Source: Pseudomonadota bacterium | GTDB taxonomy: Bacteria > Myxococcota_A > UBA796 > SXON01 | NCBI GenBank assembly: GCA_005776735.1 | Contig: SXOM01000560.1 | Location: 1 to 11,766 of the forward strand | Direction: 5' to 3' | Length of the DNA stretch: 11,766 bases | In this document: piece by piece, positions 1 to 8,300 of the stretch | How positions within the stretch are numbered: position 1 is the first letter of the stretch | Layout of the letters: every line of letters begins with the position of its first letter | Translations under genes and position numbers: made by a program | Notes under the pieces: generated by a model | Databases searched by the model: none | What the model saw: only the letters and a program-made list of their open reading frames with translations | Told to the model about the DNA's origin: nothing

Positions 1-1
1 C

Positions 2-1486
2 ACCGCCGCCCTCAAGCTCCCCGACGGCGAGTACATCGCCATCTTAGACTGCGATCACGTGCCGGGGCGCAGCTTCTTGCGCCTGACGATGGGCTTCTTC
101 CTGGCCGACGCACGCTGCGGCCTGGTGCAGACGCCCCACCACTTCTACAACCCCGACCCGTTCGAGCGGAACCTGTGGCTCGAGGACGTCGTCCCGCCCG
201 AGCAGGAGATGTTCTACCACGCGGTCCAGATCGGCAACGACTTCTGGAACAGCGCCTTCTTCTGCGGCAGTTGTGCGGTGCTCCGGCGCACCGCGATCGA
301 GAGCGTGGGGGGCCTCGCCACCGAGACGGTCACCGAGGACGCCCACACTGCCCTTCGCCTGCACGCCGAGGGTTGGCGTTCGGCCTACCTCGACATCCCG
401 CAGGCCGCGGGCCTGGCGACCGAGCGGTACGCGTTCCATGTCGCCCAGCGCATGCGCTGGGCCCGCGGGATGACGCAGATCTTGCGGTTGGACAACCCGC
501 TCTTCAAGTCGGGCCTCACGTGGGCGCAGCGGCTGAACTATCTCAACGCCATCCAGCACTTCCAGTTCGGGATCCCGCGCCTGGTCTACCTCACGGCGCC
601 CTCGTTGTTCCTGCTCTTCGGCATCCACCCGCTGCGGGCCAACCCGTGGGAGGTCATCGCCTACGCGATGCCCCACGTCTTCTTGAGCCTCATCGGTGGA
701 CTCGCCGTGGCGCGCTCCGTCCGTCACGCGTTCTGGGCCGAGGTGTACGAGACCTCGTTGGCGCCGTACACGGCGCTGGTCACGACGCTGGCGTTCTTTG
801 CGCCGCGCAAGGGCAAGTTCAACGTGACGGTGAAGGGCAGCCAGCTCGACCGGGCGGCCTACGACCTCACGCACGCCGCGCCCAACCTGGTGGTCCTGGG
901 GTTGTGCATCGCGGGCCTCGTGGTGACGCCGTCGCGGTGGGACGTGTTCGAGGAAGAGCGGGGAACCCTGCTGGTCACCGCGCTCTGGAACATCTACAAC
1001 GTGGTCATCCTCGCGGCGGCGGTCATGGTCGCGCTGGAACGTCCGCAACGCCGCAAGACCTGGCGCGTACGCCGTGAACACCTCGCCCGACTCAGCGTGC
1101 CCACGCACCCCGAGCTCGGCGTGCAGGTGGGCGAGACCGTCGATCTGAGCGAAGGCGGTGTGCGGGTGCGCGTCCCGGCGCTGCCCGCCGGCGTCATCGA
1201 CGTGGAGCTCGACGTCGAGAGCAACTTCTCCCAGCTCAGGGCGGTGCGCGGGCACGTGGTCCATCGCTTCGACGCCGACGGTGAAGCCGACGTGCGGGTC
1301 GAGTTCAAGGCCCTGAGCCGCGAGCAGGGAGAGCGCGTCGTCGAGCTCATGTTCTCCGAGCCCGACTCGTGGACCCACCGCCCGCTCAGTCAGCACCCGT
1401 TCCAGTCGCTCCTCACCGTCGCCTACGCGCCGTGGCGCGCCCTGGTGCTCAGCCTCCGTGATGACGAGTCCGAGGCCCAGGCATGA
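2..1486 (+). CDS. bcsA: Cellulose synthase catalytic subunit BcsA (5'-truncated), GT2 plus PilZ
   Basis: Inner-membrane processive glycosyltransferase that polymerises UDP-glucose into beta-1,4-glucan and passes it through its own channel. The frame is open from the window edge, so the N-terminal membrane helices and the first UDP-binding Asp lie upstream. Counting from the first visible codon, 494 residues are present. The DxD motif is DCDH at 16-19, followed by the characteristic QTPHHFYNPDPFERNL. The TED catalytic-base motif is at 111-113, QRMRW (QxxRW) at 149-153, and the gating-loop FNVTVK (FxVTxK) at 273-278. Hydrophobic segments flank these (near 183-200, 212-235, 292-306 and 318-340). 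A C-terminal PilZ domain follows, with DLSEGG (DxSxxG) at 381-386. The preceding Arg motif reads RREHL at 357-361, so the second Arg of RxxxR is Leu. The stop overlaps the next start (ATGA). Identification is secure; c-di-GMP control is inferred and partly in doubt. Confidence 0.96.
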   Translation, partial: TAALKLPDGEYIAILDCDHVPGRSFLRLTMGFFLADARCGLVQTPHHFYNPDPFERNLWLEDVVPPEQEMFYHAVQIGNDFWNSAFFCGSCAVLRRTAIESVGGLATETVTEDAHTALRLHAEGWRSAYLDIPQAAGLATERYAFHVAQRMRWARGMTQILRLDNPLFKSGLTWAQRLNYLNAIQHFQFGIPRLVYLTAPSLFLLFGIHPLRANPWEVIAYAMPHVFLSLIGGLAVARSVRHAFWAEVYETSLAPYTALVTTLAFFAPRKGKFNVTVKGSQLDRAAYDLTHAAPNLVVLGLCIAGLVVTPSRWDVFEEERGTLLVTALWNIYNVVILAAAVMVALERPQRRKTWRVRREHLARLSVPTHPELGVQVGETVDLSEGGVRVRVPALPAGVIDVELDVESNFSQLRAVRGHVVHRFDADGEADVRVEFKALSREQGERVVELMFSEPDSWTHRPLSQHPFQSLLTVAYAPWRALVLSLRDDESEAQA

Positions 1487-2082
1487 ACACCGAGTGGGAG
1501 TGCCCGCTGTGCCGGACCACGAACCTCGTGCCGGCGCCGATCTGCCGGGTGTGCCGCACGCCGTGGCCCGGCATCCGCGCCCGGAGCGACGAAACGGTCG
1601 AAGGCGAAGAGGAGCTCCCGTCGCTTCTCTCGTCCCTCCCCGCGCCGATGGTGCTCACGTTCCTCGCGTTGGTGCTGCTCTTCTGGTGGGAGCCGGTCAC
1701 GCGCCCGTTCTCCGTCCCGTCGCAGCACAGCGGGTGGACGACGTCGGTCCGCCTCGAGCGCCACGATGAGCTTCGGCGGGCGCGCGCCGACCTCATCGAG
1801 CTGGCCACCGAGATGCGCGCGACACTCTCGGGCGGCGCGCCGTTGGCGCCCGACTGGAACGACCGCCTGTCGGGGTGCCGGCAGGGTTGGCAGATCTACG
1901 GGGAGACCGACCGGGCCCCCAATCTCGCGGGCGTGGAGGTGCGGTTGCACTCCGCGGTCCTCGAGCTCGCGTCCATCCGCTTCCAGCTCTCGTCGGGTGT
2001 CAGCCCGACGGAGCTCAACCAACGACTCGATGCCGTCGATGCCGCCCTGATCCTGGCCGGCGAGGAGCTCAACAATGCGTAG
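1483..2082 (+). CDS. Unrecognised membrane protein with N-terminal RanBP2-type zinc finger, inside the cellulose operon
   Basis: A 199-residue protein I do not recognise as a named Bcs subunit. Residues 5-24 read W-x-C-x2-C-x3-N-x6-C-x2-C (W5, C7, C10, N14, C21, C24), which matches the RanBP2-type zinc-finger consensus exactly. An acidic linker (about 36-44) leads to one hydrophobic helix at about 52-69, ending in FWWEP. The remaining 130 or so residues are charged and look helical, with a single Cys near 127. The start is supported by GAGG seven bases upstream and a 4-base ATGA overlap with bcsA; the end overlaps bcsB by 8 bases. This double coupling implies it is made together with BcsA and BcsB. 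Topology is inferred as N-in: finger in the cytoplasm, helical domain in the periplasm. It might be a scaffold or accessory factor of the synthase, comparable in position only to the small accessory Bcs proteins of enterobacteria. Function is unknown. Confidence 0.88.
   Translation: MNTEWECPLCRTTNLVPAPICRVCRTPWPGIRARSDETVEGEEELPSLLSSLPAPMVLTFLALVLLFWWEPVTRPFSVPSQHSGWTTSVRLERHDELRRARADLIELATEMRATLSGGAPLAPDWNDRLSGCRQGWQIYGETDRAPNLAGVEVRLHSAVLELASIRFQLSSGVSPTELNQRLDAVDAALILAGEELNNA
2062..2067 (+). promoter_or_regulatory. Ribosome binding site of bcsB
   Basis: GAGGAG lies seven bases before the ATG at 2075, inside the end of the zinc-finger gene. It fixes the bcsB start and supports translation coupled to the upstream gene. 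Confidence 0.7.
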
Positions 2083-4201
2083 GACCCTGCTGCTCACCCT
2101 GTCTCTGGCCGCGCTGGCCAGCCCCGCCGCCGTCGCGGCGGACTTCCCCGCGCGCGAAGGTGTCTACCACGCGGCGTTGAACGACGAGTTCTACATGGAG
2201 GACGATCTCCGACTCGACGGCATCCACGCCACCCGCGGGCTCACGTTCACCCGCCCGAAGGCCTGGGACCTCACGGCCGACCCGATCGTGCACGTCGAGT
2301 TCGAACACTCCGCGGCGCTCATCGCGGAGCGATCCCACCTCACCGTGAGCGTGAACGACCACCCGGTCGGCACCATCACGCTGTCCGCGGACAACGTGCT
2401 CCAGGGCAAGGCCGACGTCCGGGTGCCCCGGTCCATCCTCGACGACTTCAACCACCTGCAGTTCGACGTGGTCCAGCACTACACCGACGACTGCGAAGAT
2501 CCGTTCGACGCGGCGTTGTGGACGCGCGTGCAGTCCAGCACCTGGATCGAGCTTCCGTACGCGCGGAAGGTCGTCGACGCCGAGCTGCTCCAATGGCCTT
2601 ACCCGCTGGTGGACAAGCTGGGGTACGGGCCCACCGCGGTCACGCTGGTCACCCAGGGCGGGCCGTCGCGCGAAACCGTCGAGGCCATCGGCGTCCTCGG
2701 CTTCGCGCTCGGGCGCCTCGCCGACTACCGCGAGGTCGAAGCCGCCGAGCCCGTCACCGCCGCGTCGGCGGCGCTGACCCCCGCGCTGATCGTGGGCACT
2801 GCGGCCGAAGTACCCGAGGCGCTCGCCCTCGCCGGCGTGTCGAGCCTCGCCGACGACCAGGGCCTCGTGGCGTTGGTGCCGAACCCGTCCGACCCGACCC
2901 TGCCGGTGCTGGTCGTGTCCGGCGGCGGGCCCGTCGGTCTCCAGCGGGCTGCGCAGGCGCTCGCCGGGCAGGACCGGTACCAGGTGCTCTCCGGCGCGGT
3001 GTCCGTCGTCAACTCGTTGGCGCCCGCCAACCCGCCGCCCACGCGCCAGAACCCGCTCCCGGCGCCGCCGGCGACGAAGTTCACCCTCGCCGACCTCGGG
3101 ATGCAGGGCCAGACGGTGCGCGGCTACTACGCGCCGAGCATCCGCATCCCGCTCAAGCTCGAAGGTGACGCCCTCGCGCAGCCCGGCGGCGGCAGCATCC
3201 GCGTGGACTACGCGTACTCCGCGCAGCTCGACAGCCGGCTCTCCACGATGGAGGTCCGCCTCGGCGGGTTGACGCTCCGCAGCGTGCCGCTCGAGAAGCC
3301 CCAGGGCGAAGCGGCCGCCTCGGTGGAGGTGCCGCTCCCGCAGGACCTCGTGCTGCCCACGAGCAACGTCGACGTGGTGTTCCACCTGTTCCCGCGCGAG
3401 TTCGACGAGTGCGAGCGGGTGTCGGACAAGCAGATCTGGGGCACGGTGCACGCCACCTCCACGATCAGCCTCGCGCGGGACCACGTCGCGGAGATGCCCG
3501 AGCTCGGGCTGTTGCGCCACGGCCTCTGGCCCTTGACCAGCCTCACGCCGGACGGGGGCACGGTGGTGGTCCTGCCCGACGCGCCGGACGGTCGTGCGGC
3601 GTCGGCGGGCCTCGTGCTCGCGTCGCGCTTCGGCAAGCTCACCCACGCGCCGACCCCCGACTTCAAGTTGGCCCGCGCCGTCGACGTCGCGTTCGCCGAC
3701 GCCAAGGACAAACACTTCGTGCTCCTGGTCGACCTCACGGCCAACGCGCTCTTCGACAACCTCGCCGGCGCGGGCGGCCTCACCCTCACGGGCGGTCCCG
3801 ACCGTCTGTTGGCCAATGGGAAGGACGTGCTGCTCGGCGCCCAGGTGGGCACCCCCTACGGCACGGTCGAAGAGGCGTTCTCCCCCTCCAACGCCCAGCG
3901 GGCGGTGCTCGTGCTCCGCGCGCTCCGGGACGACGGGCTCAGCCCGCTCGTGGAGTTGGTGACCGACCTCGGGAAGGTGCAGAAGCTCGAGGGCAACGTG
4001 GCCATCCTCGCCCCGTCGGGCGAGGTGCGGACCATGGACGTCGCGACCAAGGTGCGGTGGGGCTCCCTGCCGGTCGCCACGGCGGCCACGCGCGAGATCC
4101 AGAAGAACTGGTGGGTGCTCGGCGCGATGGTCATCGGCGGCGTCTTCCTCCTGACGGCGATCGTCCGGGTCTTCGCCCAGGCGCGCAGCAACCGGGATTA
4201 G
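2075..4201 (+). CDS. bcsB: Cellulose synthase periplasmic subunit BcsB
   Basis: Periplasmic, membrane-anchored partner of BcsA that completes the active synthase and guides the emerging glucan. It has 708 residues, close to the usual length. A Sec signal peptide spans about 1-21 (MRR, hydrophobic core, AVA-A). The body fits the alternating carbohydrate-binding and flavodoxin-like domains of BcsB. Family-like landmarks are the DDCEDP...LWTRV segment (Cys140), the FDECE segment (Cys446) followed by IWGTVHATS, and the PELGLLRHGLWPLT motif before the second flavodoxin-like region. Cys140 and Cys446 are in the right places for a disulfide, which is inferred. A single C-terminal helix at about 679-698, followed by a short basic tail, anchors it in the inner membrane next to BcsA. 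The start overlaps the zinc-finger gene by 8 bases and has a good GAGGAG site. Identification rests on motif recall plus operon position. Confidence 0.93.
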   Translation: MRRTLLLTLSLAALASPAAVAADFPAREGVYHAALNDEFYMEDDLRLDGIHATRGLTFTRPKAWDLTADPIVHVEFEHSAALIAERSHLTVSVNDHPVGTITLSADNVLQGKADVRVPRSILDDFNHLQFDVVQHYTDDCEDPFDAALWTRVQSSTWIELPYARKVVDAELLQWPYPLVDKLGYGPTAVTLVTQGGPSRETVEAIGVLGFALGRLADYREVEAAEPVTAASAALTPALIVGTAAEVPEALALAGVSSLADDQGLVALVPNPSDPTLPVLVVSGGGPVGLQRAAQALAGQDRYQVLSGAVSVVNSLAPANPPPTRQNPLPAPPATKFTLADLGMQGQTVRGYYAPSIRIPLKLEGDALAQPGGGSIRVDYAYSAQLDSRLSTMEVRLGGLTLRSVPLEKPQGEAAASVEVPLPQDLVLPTSNVDVVFHLFPREFDECERVSDKQIWGTVHATSTISLARDHVAEMPELGLLRHGLWPLTSLTPDGGTVVVLPDAPDGRAASAGLVLASRFGKLTHAPTPDFKLARAVDVAFADAKDKHFVLLVDLTANALFDNLAGAGGLTLTGGPDRLLANGKDVLLGAQVGTPYGTVEEAFSPSNAQRAVLVLRALRDDGLSPLVELVTDLGKVQKLEGNVAILAPSGEVRTMDVATKVRWGSLPVATAATREIQKNWWVLGAMVIGGVFLLTAIVRVFAQARSNRD

Positions 4202-4208
4202 GGCCGAA

Positions 4209-5300
4209 GTGCCGGCACTCGCGGCCACGACCGCGCTCTTGTGGAGCAGCCTGCTCGCGCAGGCGGCGCTCCCGGCGGAGCTGCGTGACACGTGGACCGC
4301 ATACCGGCGGGTCTACGTGAGCGCCGACGGTCGGGTCATCGACTACCGGAACGGCTCCATCAGCACCTCGGAAGGTCAGGCGTACGCGCTGGTGCGTGCG
4401 CTGTGGGTGGGCGACCGCCCGACGTTCGACCTCGTCCTCGGCTGGACGTTGCGGAACCTGCAAGCCGGCGAGCTCGACCGCCTGCCGGCGTGGAAGTGGG
4501 GCCAGTCCCCGGAAGGGGCGTGGGGCGTCCTCGACGCACAACCCGCCTCCGACGCCGATCAGCTCATCATCTGGGCGCTGTTGGGCGCGGCAGACCTGTG
4601 GGAAGACGCCGGCTACCGCGCGCGTGCGCGCGCCCTGTTCGAACCCCTATGGGAACAGGAGGTCGCGGAGGTCGGCGACCGCCTCGTCTTGTTGCCTGGA
4701 CCCTGGGCGCGGGGAGGGGACCCGGTGCGGATCAACCCCTCGTACCTGATGCCGTTTGTCTGGCGCGACTTCGCGCGCGCCGACCCCGGCCGCCCGTGGA
4801 CCCGCCTCTTGGACGACGGCTACCGGCTCCTCGCGGACTGCCGCTCGCCGAGCGGCCTTCCGGTCGACTGGTGCTACCTCGACGCCACCACCGCGAAGGT
4901 GGTGCCCGCGCCCGAGGCGGCGCACGCCGACTTCGGGTTCGAAGCCTTCCGCGTCGGCTGGACCCTCGCCGCCGAGGTCAAGTGGCACCGCGAGCGGCGC
5001 GCGCGGGCGCTGCTCGGCGCGTTCGTGAACCTGCTCTCGCGGCCGGCCCGCCCGGTGAAGGTGCCCGGGGTCATCCACCCCGACGGCAGCGCGGCGGTCG
5101 ACTGGGAGTACCCCGGAATGGAGGGTGCGCTGGTGCCCGCCTGGGCCATCCGGCGCCCCGCGGCGGCGCGTCGGATGTGGGAGGAGCGGATCGTGCCGCT
5201 CCGCGCGGAGCACGGGTGGGGCGACCCCAATGATTACTACGGGCAGAACTGGATCTGGTTCGGCCTCGCGCTCTGGCAGAGCAAGGAGAGGCCCGCATGA
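4209..5300 (+). CDS. bcsZ: Periplasmic endo-beta-1,4-glucanase BcsZ, glycoside hydrolase family 8
   Basis: Endoglucanase of the cellulose operon, expected in the periplasm to cut mis-assembled glucan chains. It has 363 residues, close to E. coli BcsZ. The GTG start is the first possible start after the in-frame stop at 4152-4154, and a weak AGGG lies just upstream. A short hydrophobic leader (residues 2-20, no basic n-region) is followed by likely cleavage near AQA or ALPA. GH8 signatures visible are TSEGQAYALVRA with the general acid Glu55, LPAWKWGQ, ASDADQLIIWALL (substrate-site Asp), RINPSYLMP, LPVDW, and YYGQNWIWFGLAL near the end. The segment matching E. coli YDAIRV reads FEAFRV, so the residue aligned with the catalytic base Asp243 is Glu245; Asp241 is nearby. 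It sits seven bases after bcsB and overlaps bcsC by four. Family assignment is strong; normal activity is less certain. Confidence 0.93.
   Translation: MPALAATTALLWSSLLAQAALPAELRDTWTAYRRVYVSADGRVIDYRNGSISTSEGQAYALVRALWVGDRPTFDLVLGWTLRNLQAGELDRLPAWKWGQSPEGAWGVLDAQPASDADQLIIWALLGAADLWEDAGYRARARALFEPLWEQEVAEVGDRLVLLPGPWARGGDPVRINPSYLMPFVWRDFARADPGRPWTRLLDDGYRLLADCRSPSGLPVDWCYLDATTAKVVPAPEAAHADFGFEAFRVGWTLAAEVKWHRERRARALLGAFVNLLSRPARPVKVPGVIHPDGSAAVDWEYPGMEGALVPAWAIRRPAAARRMWEERIVPLRAEHGWGDPNDYYGQNWIWFGLALWQSKERPA
5283..5288 (+). promoter_or_regulatory. Ribosome binding site of bcsC
   Basis: AAGGAG eight bases before the ATG at 5297, the strongest Shine-Dalgarno sequence in the window. It supports 5297 (or the adjacent ATG at 5300) as the bcsC start. 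Confidence 0.75.
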
Positions 5301-8300
5301 TGTCCATCCTCGTCTGGTTGTTCGCCGCGGCGCCCGCTTCGGCGGCGCCGGCGCCCGAGGTGCTGGCCCTGGCGGGAGCGCCGATGGACGGCATGCGGCG
5401 CCTCACCTTCGCCCGCACCCTGGTGGTGCGCCCCGGCTACTCCGAGGTGGGCGTGGAGGCGCTCACCCGCCTGCTCGACGACCCCGCCGCCGCCGACGGC
5501 GCGCGCGCGTCGTTGGTGGAGTTGCTGGGCCGGGTCGACGCGCGTCCGGCCTGGAGCGGCGTCTATGGCGCACTGTTGGCGACCGGAGAGTTCGACGGCC
5601 GCCGCAGGATCGAGGTCCGGGCCGCGGAGATCCGTCTCGCGGAGCGCAGCACGCGCTCCGGCGCCCTGCGCGACCTCGACACGCTCCTCGGCGCGGCCGA
5701 CGCCGCCGACGCGCGCGCCATCGGGCGGGCGCTCTTGCGCGCGGGCGAGCCGGCGAGGGCGCAGCGGGCGTTTGCTCGGGCGGGCGCGCCCGAGGATGCC
5801 CCCCAGGAGCTCATCGCCGCCATCGCCGCGGGCGATGTCGCGCGCGCCCAGGTGCTCGTCGACGTCGGCGTGCGGGTGCCCGGTGCGGACACGGCGCTGC
5901 GCGACGGTGACGCCCGAACGCGAGCCAAGCTCCTGAGCGACGCGGGCTACGTGGGGGGGGCGCGTGCGTACCTCGAAGCGGCCAAGGACCCCGAAGCGGG
6001 CCGCGCGCTCGCCGACCTCTACGTGCTCGAGCGTCGCCTGCCGGAGGCCACCGCCGAGCTCCTGAAGTACCGGCGGCTCCATCCCGAGTCGGTCGCGGTG
6101 CGCGACGCGCTGGCGGGCGTCTACGCGGCGCGCCAGCGGTACTCCGACGCGGCGGCGCTGTACGCCCCGGGCGAGCCCGGGGGCGCCGCCCTCGCCCCGT
6201 TGGTGGCGTTCCGCGCTGCCTGGGAGTCCAAGAACAAGCGCGGCTTCGACGAGGCGCTCGAGGCCGCGTGGCGCTCGGCTCCGCACGACGCGTTCGTCGC
6301 GCGTGAGTGGGCCAAGTCGCGCCTGGACGCCCGGCGCCCCGACGAGGCGCTCGCGGCCCTCGAGCCCGTGCTCGCGGCCGACACGCTCGACGAGGACGCA
6401 ATCGGCCTCTACAACCTCGCGGCGATGGCGTCCGGCTCCAGTGGGCTCGCGGTGCGCCGGAACCTGCAGGCGGCCGAAGCGGCCCCGACGGCGAAGTTCC
6501 GGCGTGAGCGGATGGCGGTCGCGGCGGACCTGTTGACGGTACAGGCCGAGGAGACCAAGCGCCTCGGCTTCCCCGACGACGCGCTCGACCCGTACTTCGT
6601 GTCGTTGCTCCTGGACACGCCGAACATCGGCGAGCTGATGGGCGCCGGAGGCCTGTTGTGGCAGGCCCAGGTGCTGCCCGGCGCGTACGACCTTTACCAC
6701 CAGGTGCTCGTCCGCTCGCCGCGCCACCCCGACGCGCTCCTGTCCTGTGTGCGGCTCCTCGCCCAGATGGAGCGACACGAGGAGGCGCTCGCCCTGGTCG
6801 AAGCGAGCCGTTCCACCGACAAGCGGGTGCTGCTGCTGCGCCGCGTCGTGCAGAACGCGATTCGGGCGCGCGACGCCCGCGCGGCCGCGCGGCAGGGCGA
6901 CCTCGAGACGGCGGTCATCCTGTGGAAGGAGCTCGCCCGCGAGTACCCGGAGGAGCCCGACTTCCTGCACGGGCTCGGCGACGCGCTCGCCGGCCTCGGG
7001 GAGTACGAAGAGGCGGTGCGGTGGTACCGCGAGACGCTGCGTTTGGACCCTGACGATGCGTGGGCCTCCCTCGGCGAAGGGGGAGCGCTCATCGCGCTCG
7101 GTCGCCCGGAAGAGGCCCGCGAGCGGATCGGCGTCGCCTACCGCGAAGGGTCCGACCCCGTGGCCGACGCCGAGCGCCCGAAGGTCCTCGCGCGTGCGTG
7201 GCGGGCCACCGCCCAGCGCGAACACACCGCGGGTGCTCACCTCGACGCCTTCGCGGCCTACCGCGAAGCGCTCGAGCTCGATCCCGAGAAGTACACTCTC
7301 TCCGGCCTCGCCAGCCTGTACCTGGAGCGCGACCAGCCCGAGGTCGCGCTCGCCTTCGCGCTGGAGTCGGGCGAGCTCGACCCCGCGGAGGAGGCGCCGG
7401 TCATCACGCAGGCCCTGGCGCTGGAGGCGATGGGCCGTTGGGACGACGCGCGCGCCGCCGCCGAGAAGCTGCGTCGCCCCACCGCGACCTCGGCTGCGTT
7501 GCTCACGCGCAAAGAGCTCATCCGCCGCGTCGGGGTCCGTGAGGCCGAGTACCTGCGGCGCACCGGGGAAACCCGGCGTGCGCGTACGCTCCTCGCCGAC
7601 ACCATCCAGGCCGAGGGCGCCGACACCGACCTGTGGTCGGCCTCCGCGGCGGCAGCGCTGGACGGCGGGGACTGCCCGGCGGGCGTGGACTTCGTGAAGA
7701 AGGCGCTGGACGCCGACCCGGCGAGTCGTTGGGCCTACGGCGTCACGCTGCGGGCGGCCGCGGTGTGTCGGGTGGCGGCCGAGCTCGCGCCGGTGCTCGC
7801 CGCCGCCGACAAGGCCGCGGGCGAGGGCCACGCGCGTGCGGAGCTCCGGGCCTTGGAGTTCGAGCTGTTGGTGCAGAAGGGCGAGAAGCTGCTTGCGGCC
7901 GGGCGCGACCGCGAAGCCGCGGCCGCGCTCGTCGAGGCCGAGGGGTTGCCGGGACACACCCCGGACGAGTGGGCGCGCCTGGGCGGCGCGTGGCTCGCAC
8001 TGGGGAAGGAGACCGAGGCCATCGCGGCGTTCGATCGCACCCTGGCCGTCGATCCGGGCCACGTGCCCGCCATCATCGGCAAGGGCGGGGCGCTCCGTGC
8101 GCAGGTGCGCATGGGCGCGGCCGAGGCCCACCTCCAGGACGCCTGGGGGCGCGTGCGCGACCCGCGGATCGGCCTGCAGTTGGTGCAGACGATGATCCAG
8201 CGCGGCGAGTACGACCGCGCCGCCGAGACCCTGGACGGGGTCCGCACCGCGACGCTGCCCCCCGAGCCGGAGCCCGACCCGGGGGTGCAACCCGACCCGC

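Noticed and set aside
59..61. GTG at 59 as the true start of the glycosyltransferase
   Set aside because: The frame is open upstream to the window edge and encodes the conserved DCDH motif before this codon, so the gene is truncated by the window.
1070..1486. A separate PilZ-domain gene after the synthase
   Set aside because: The PilZ region is continuous in frame with the transferase, the normal BcsA architecture.
2069..4291. A 740-codon open frame on the minus strand opposite bcsB
   Set aside because: Low-complexity, Arg/Glu/Val-rich composition and no domain; a shadow of the bcsB codon pattern.
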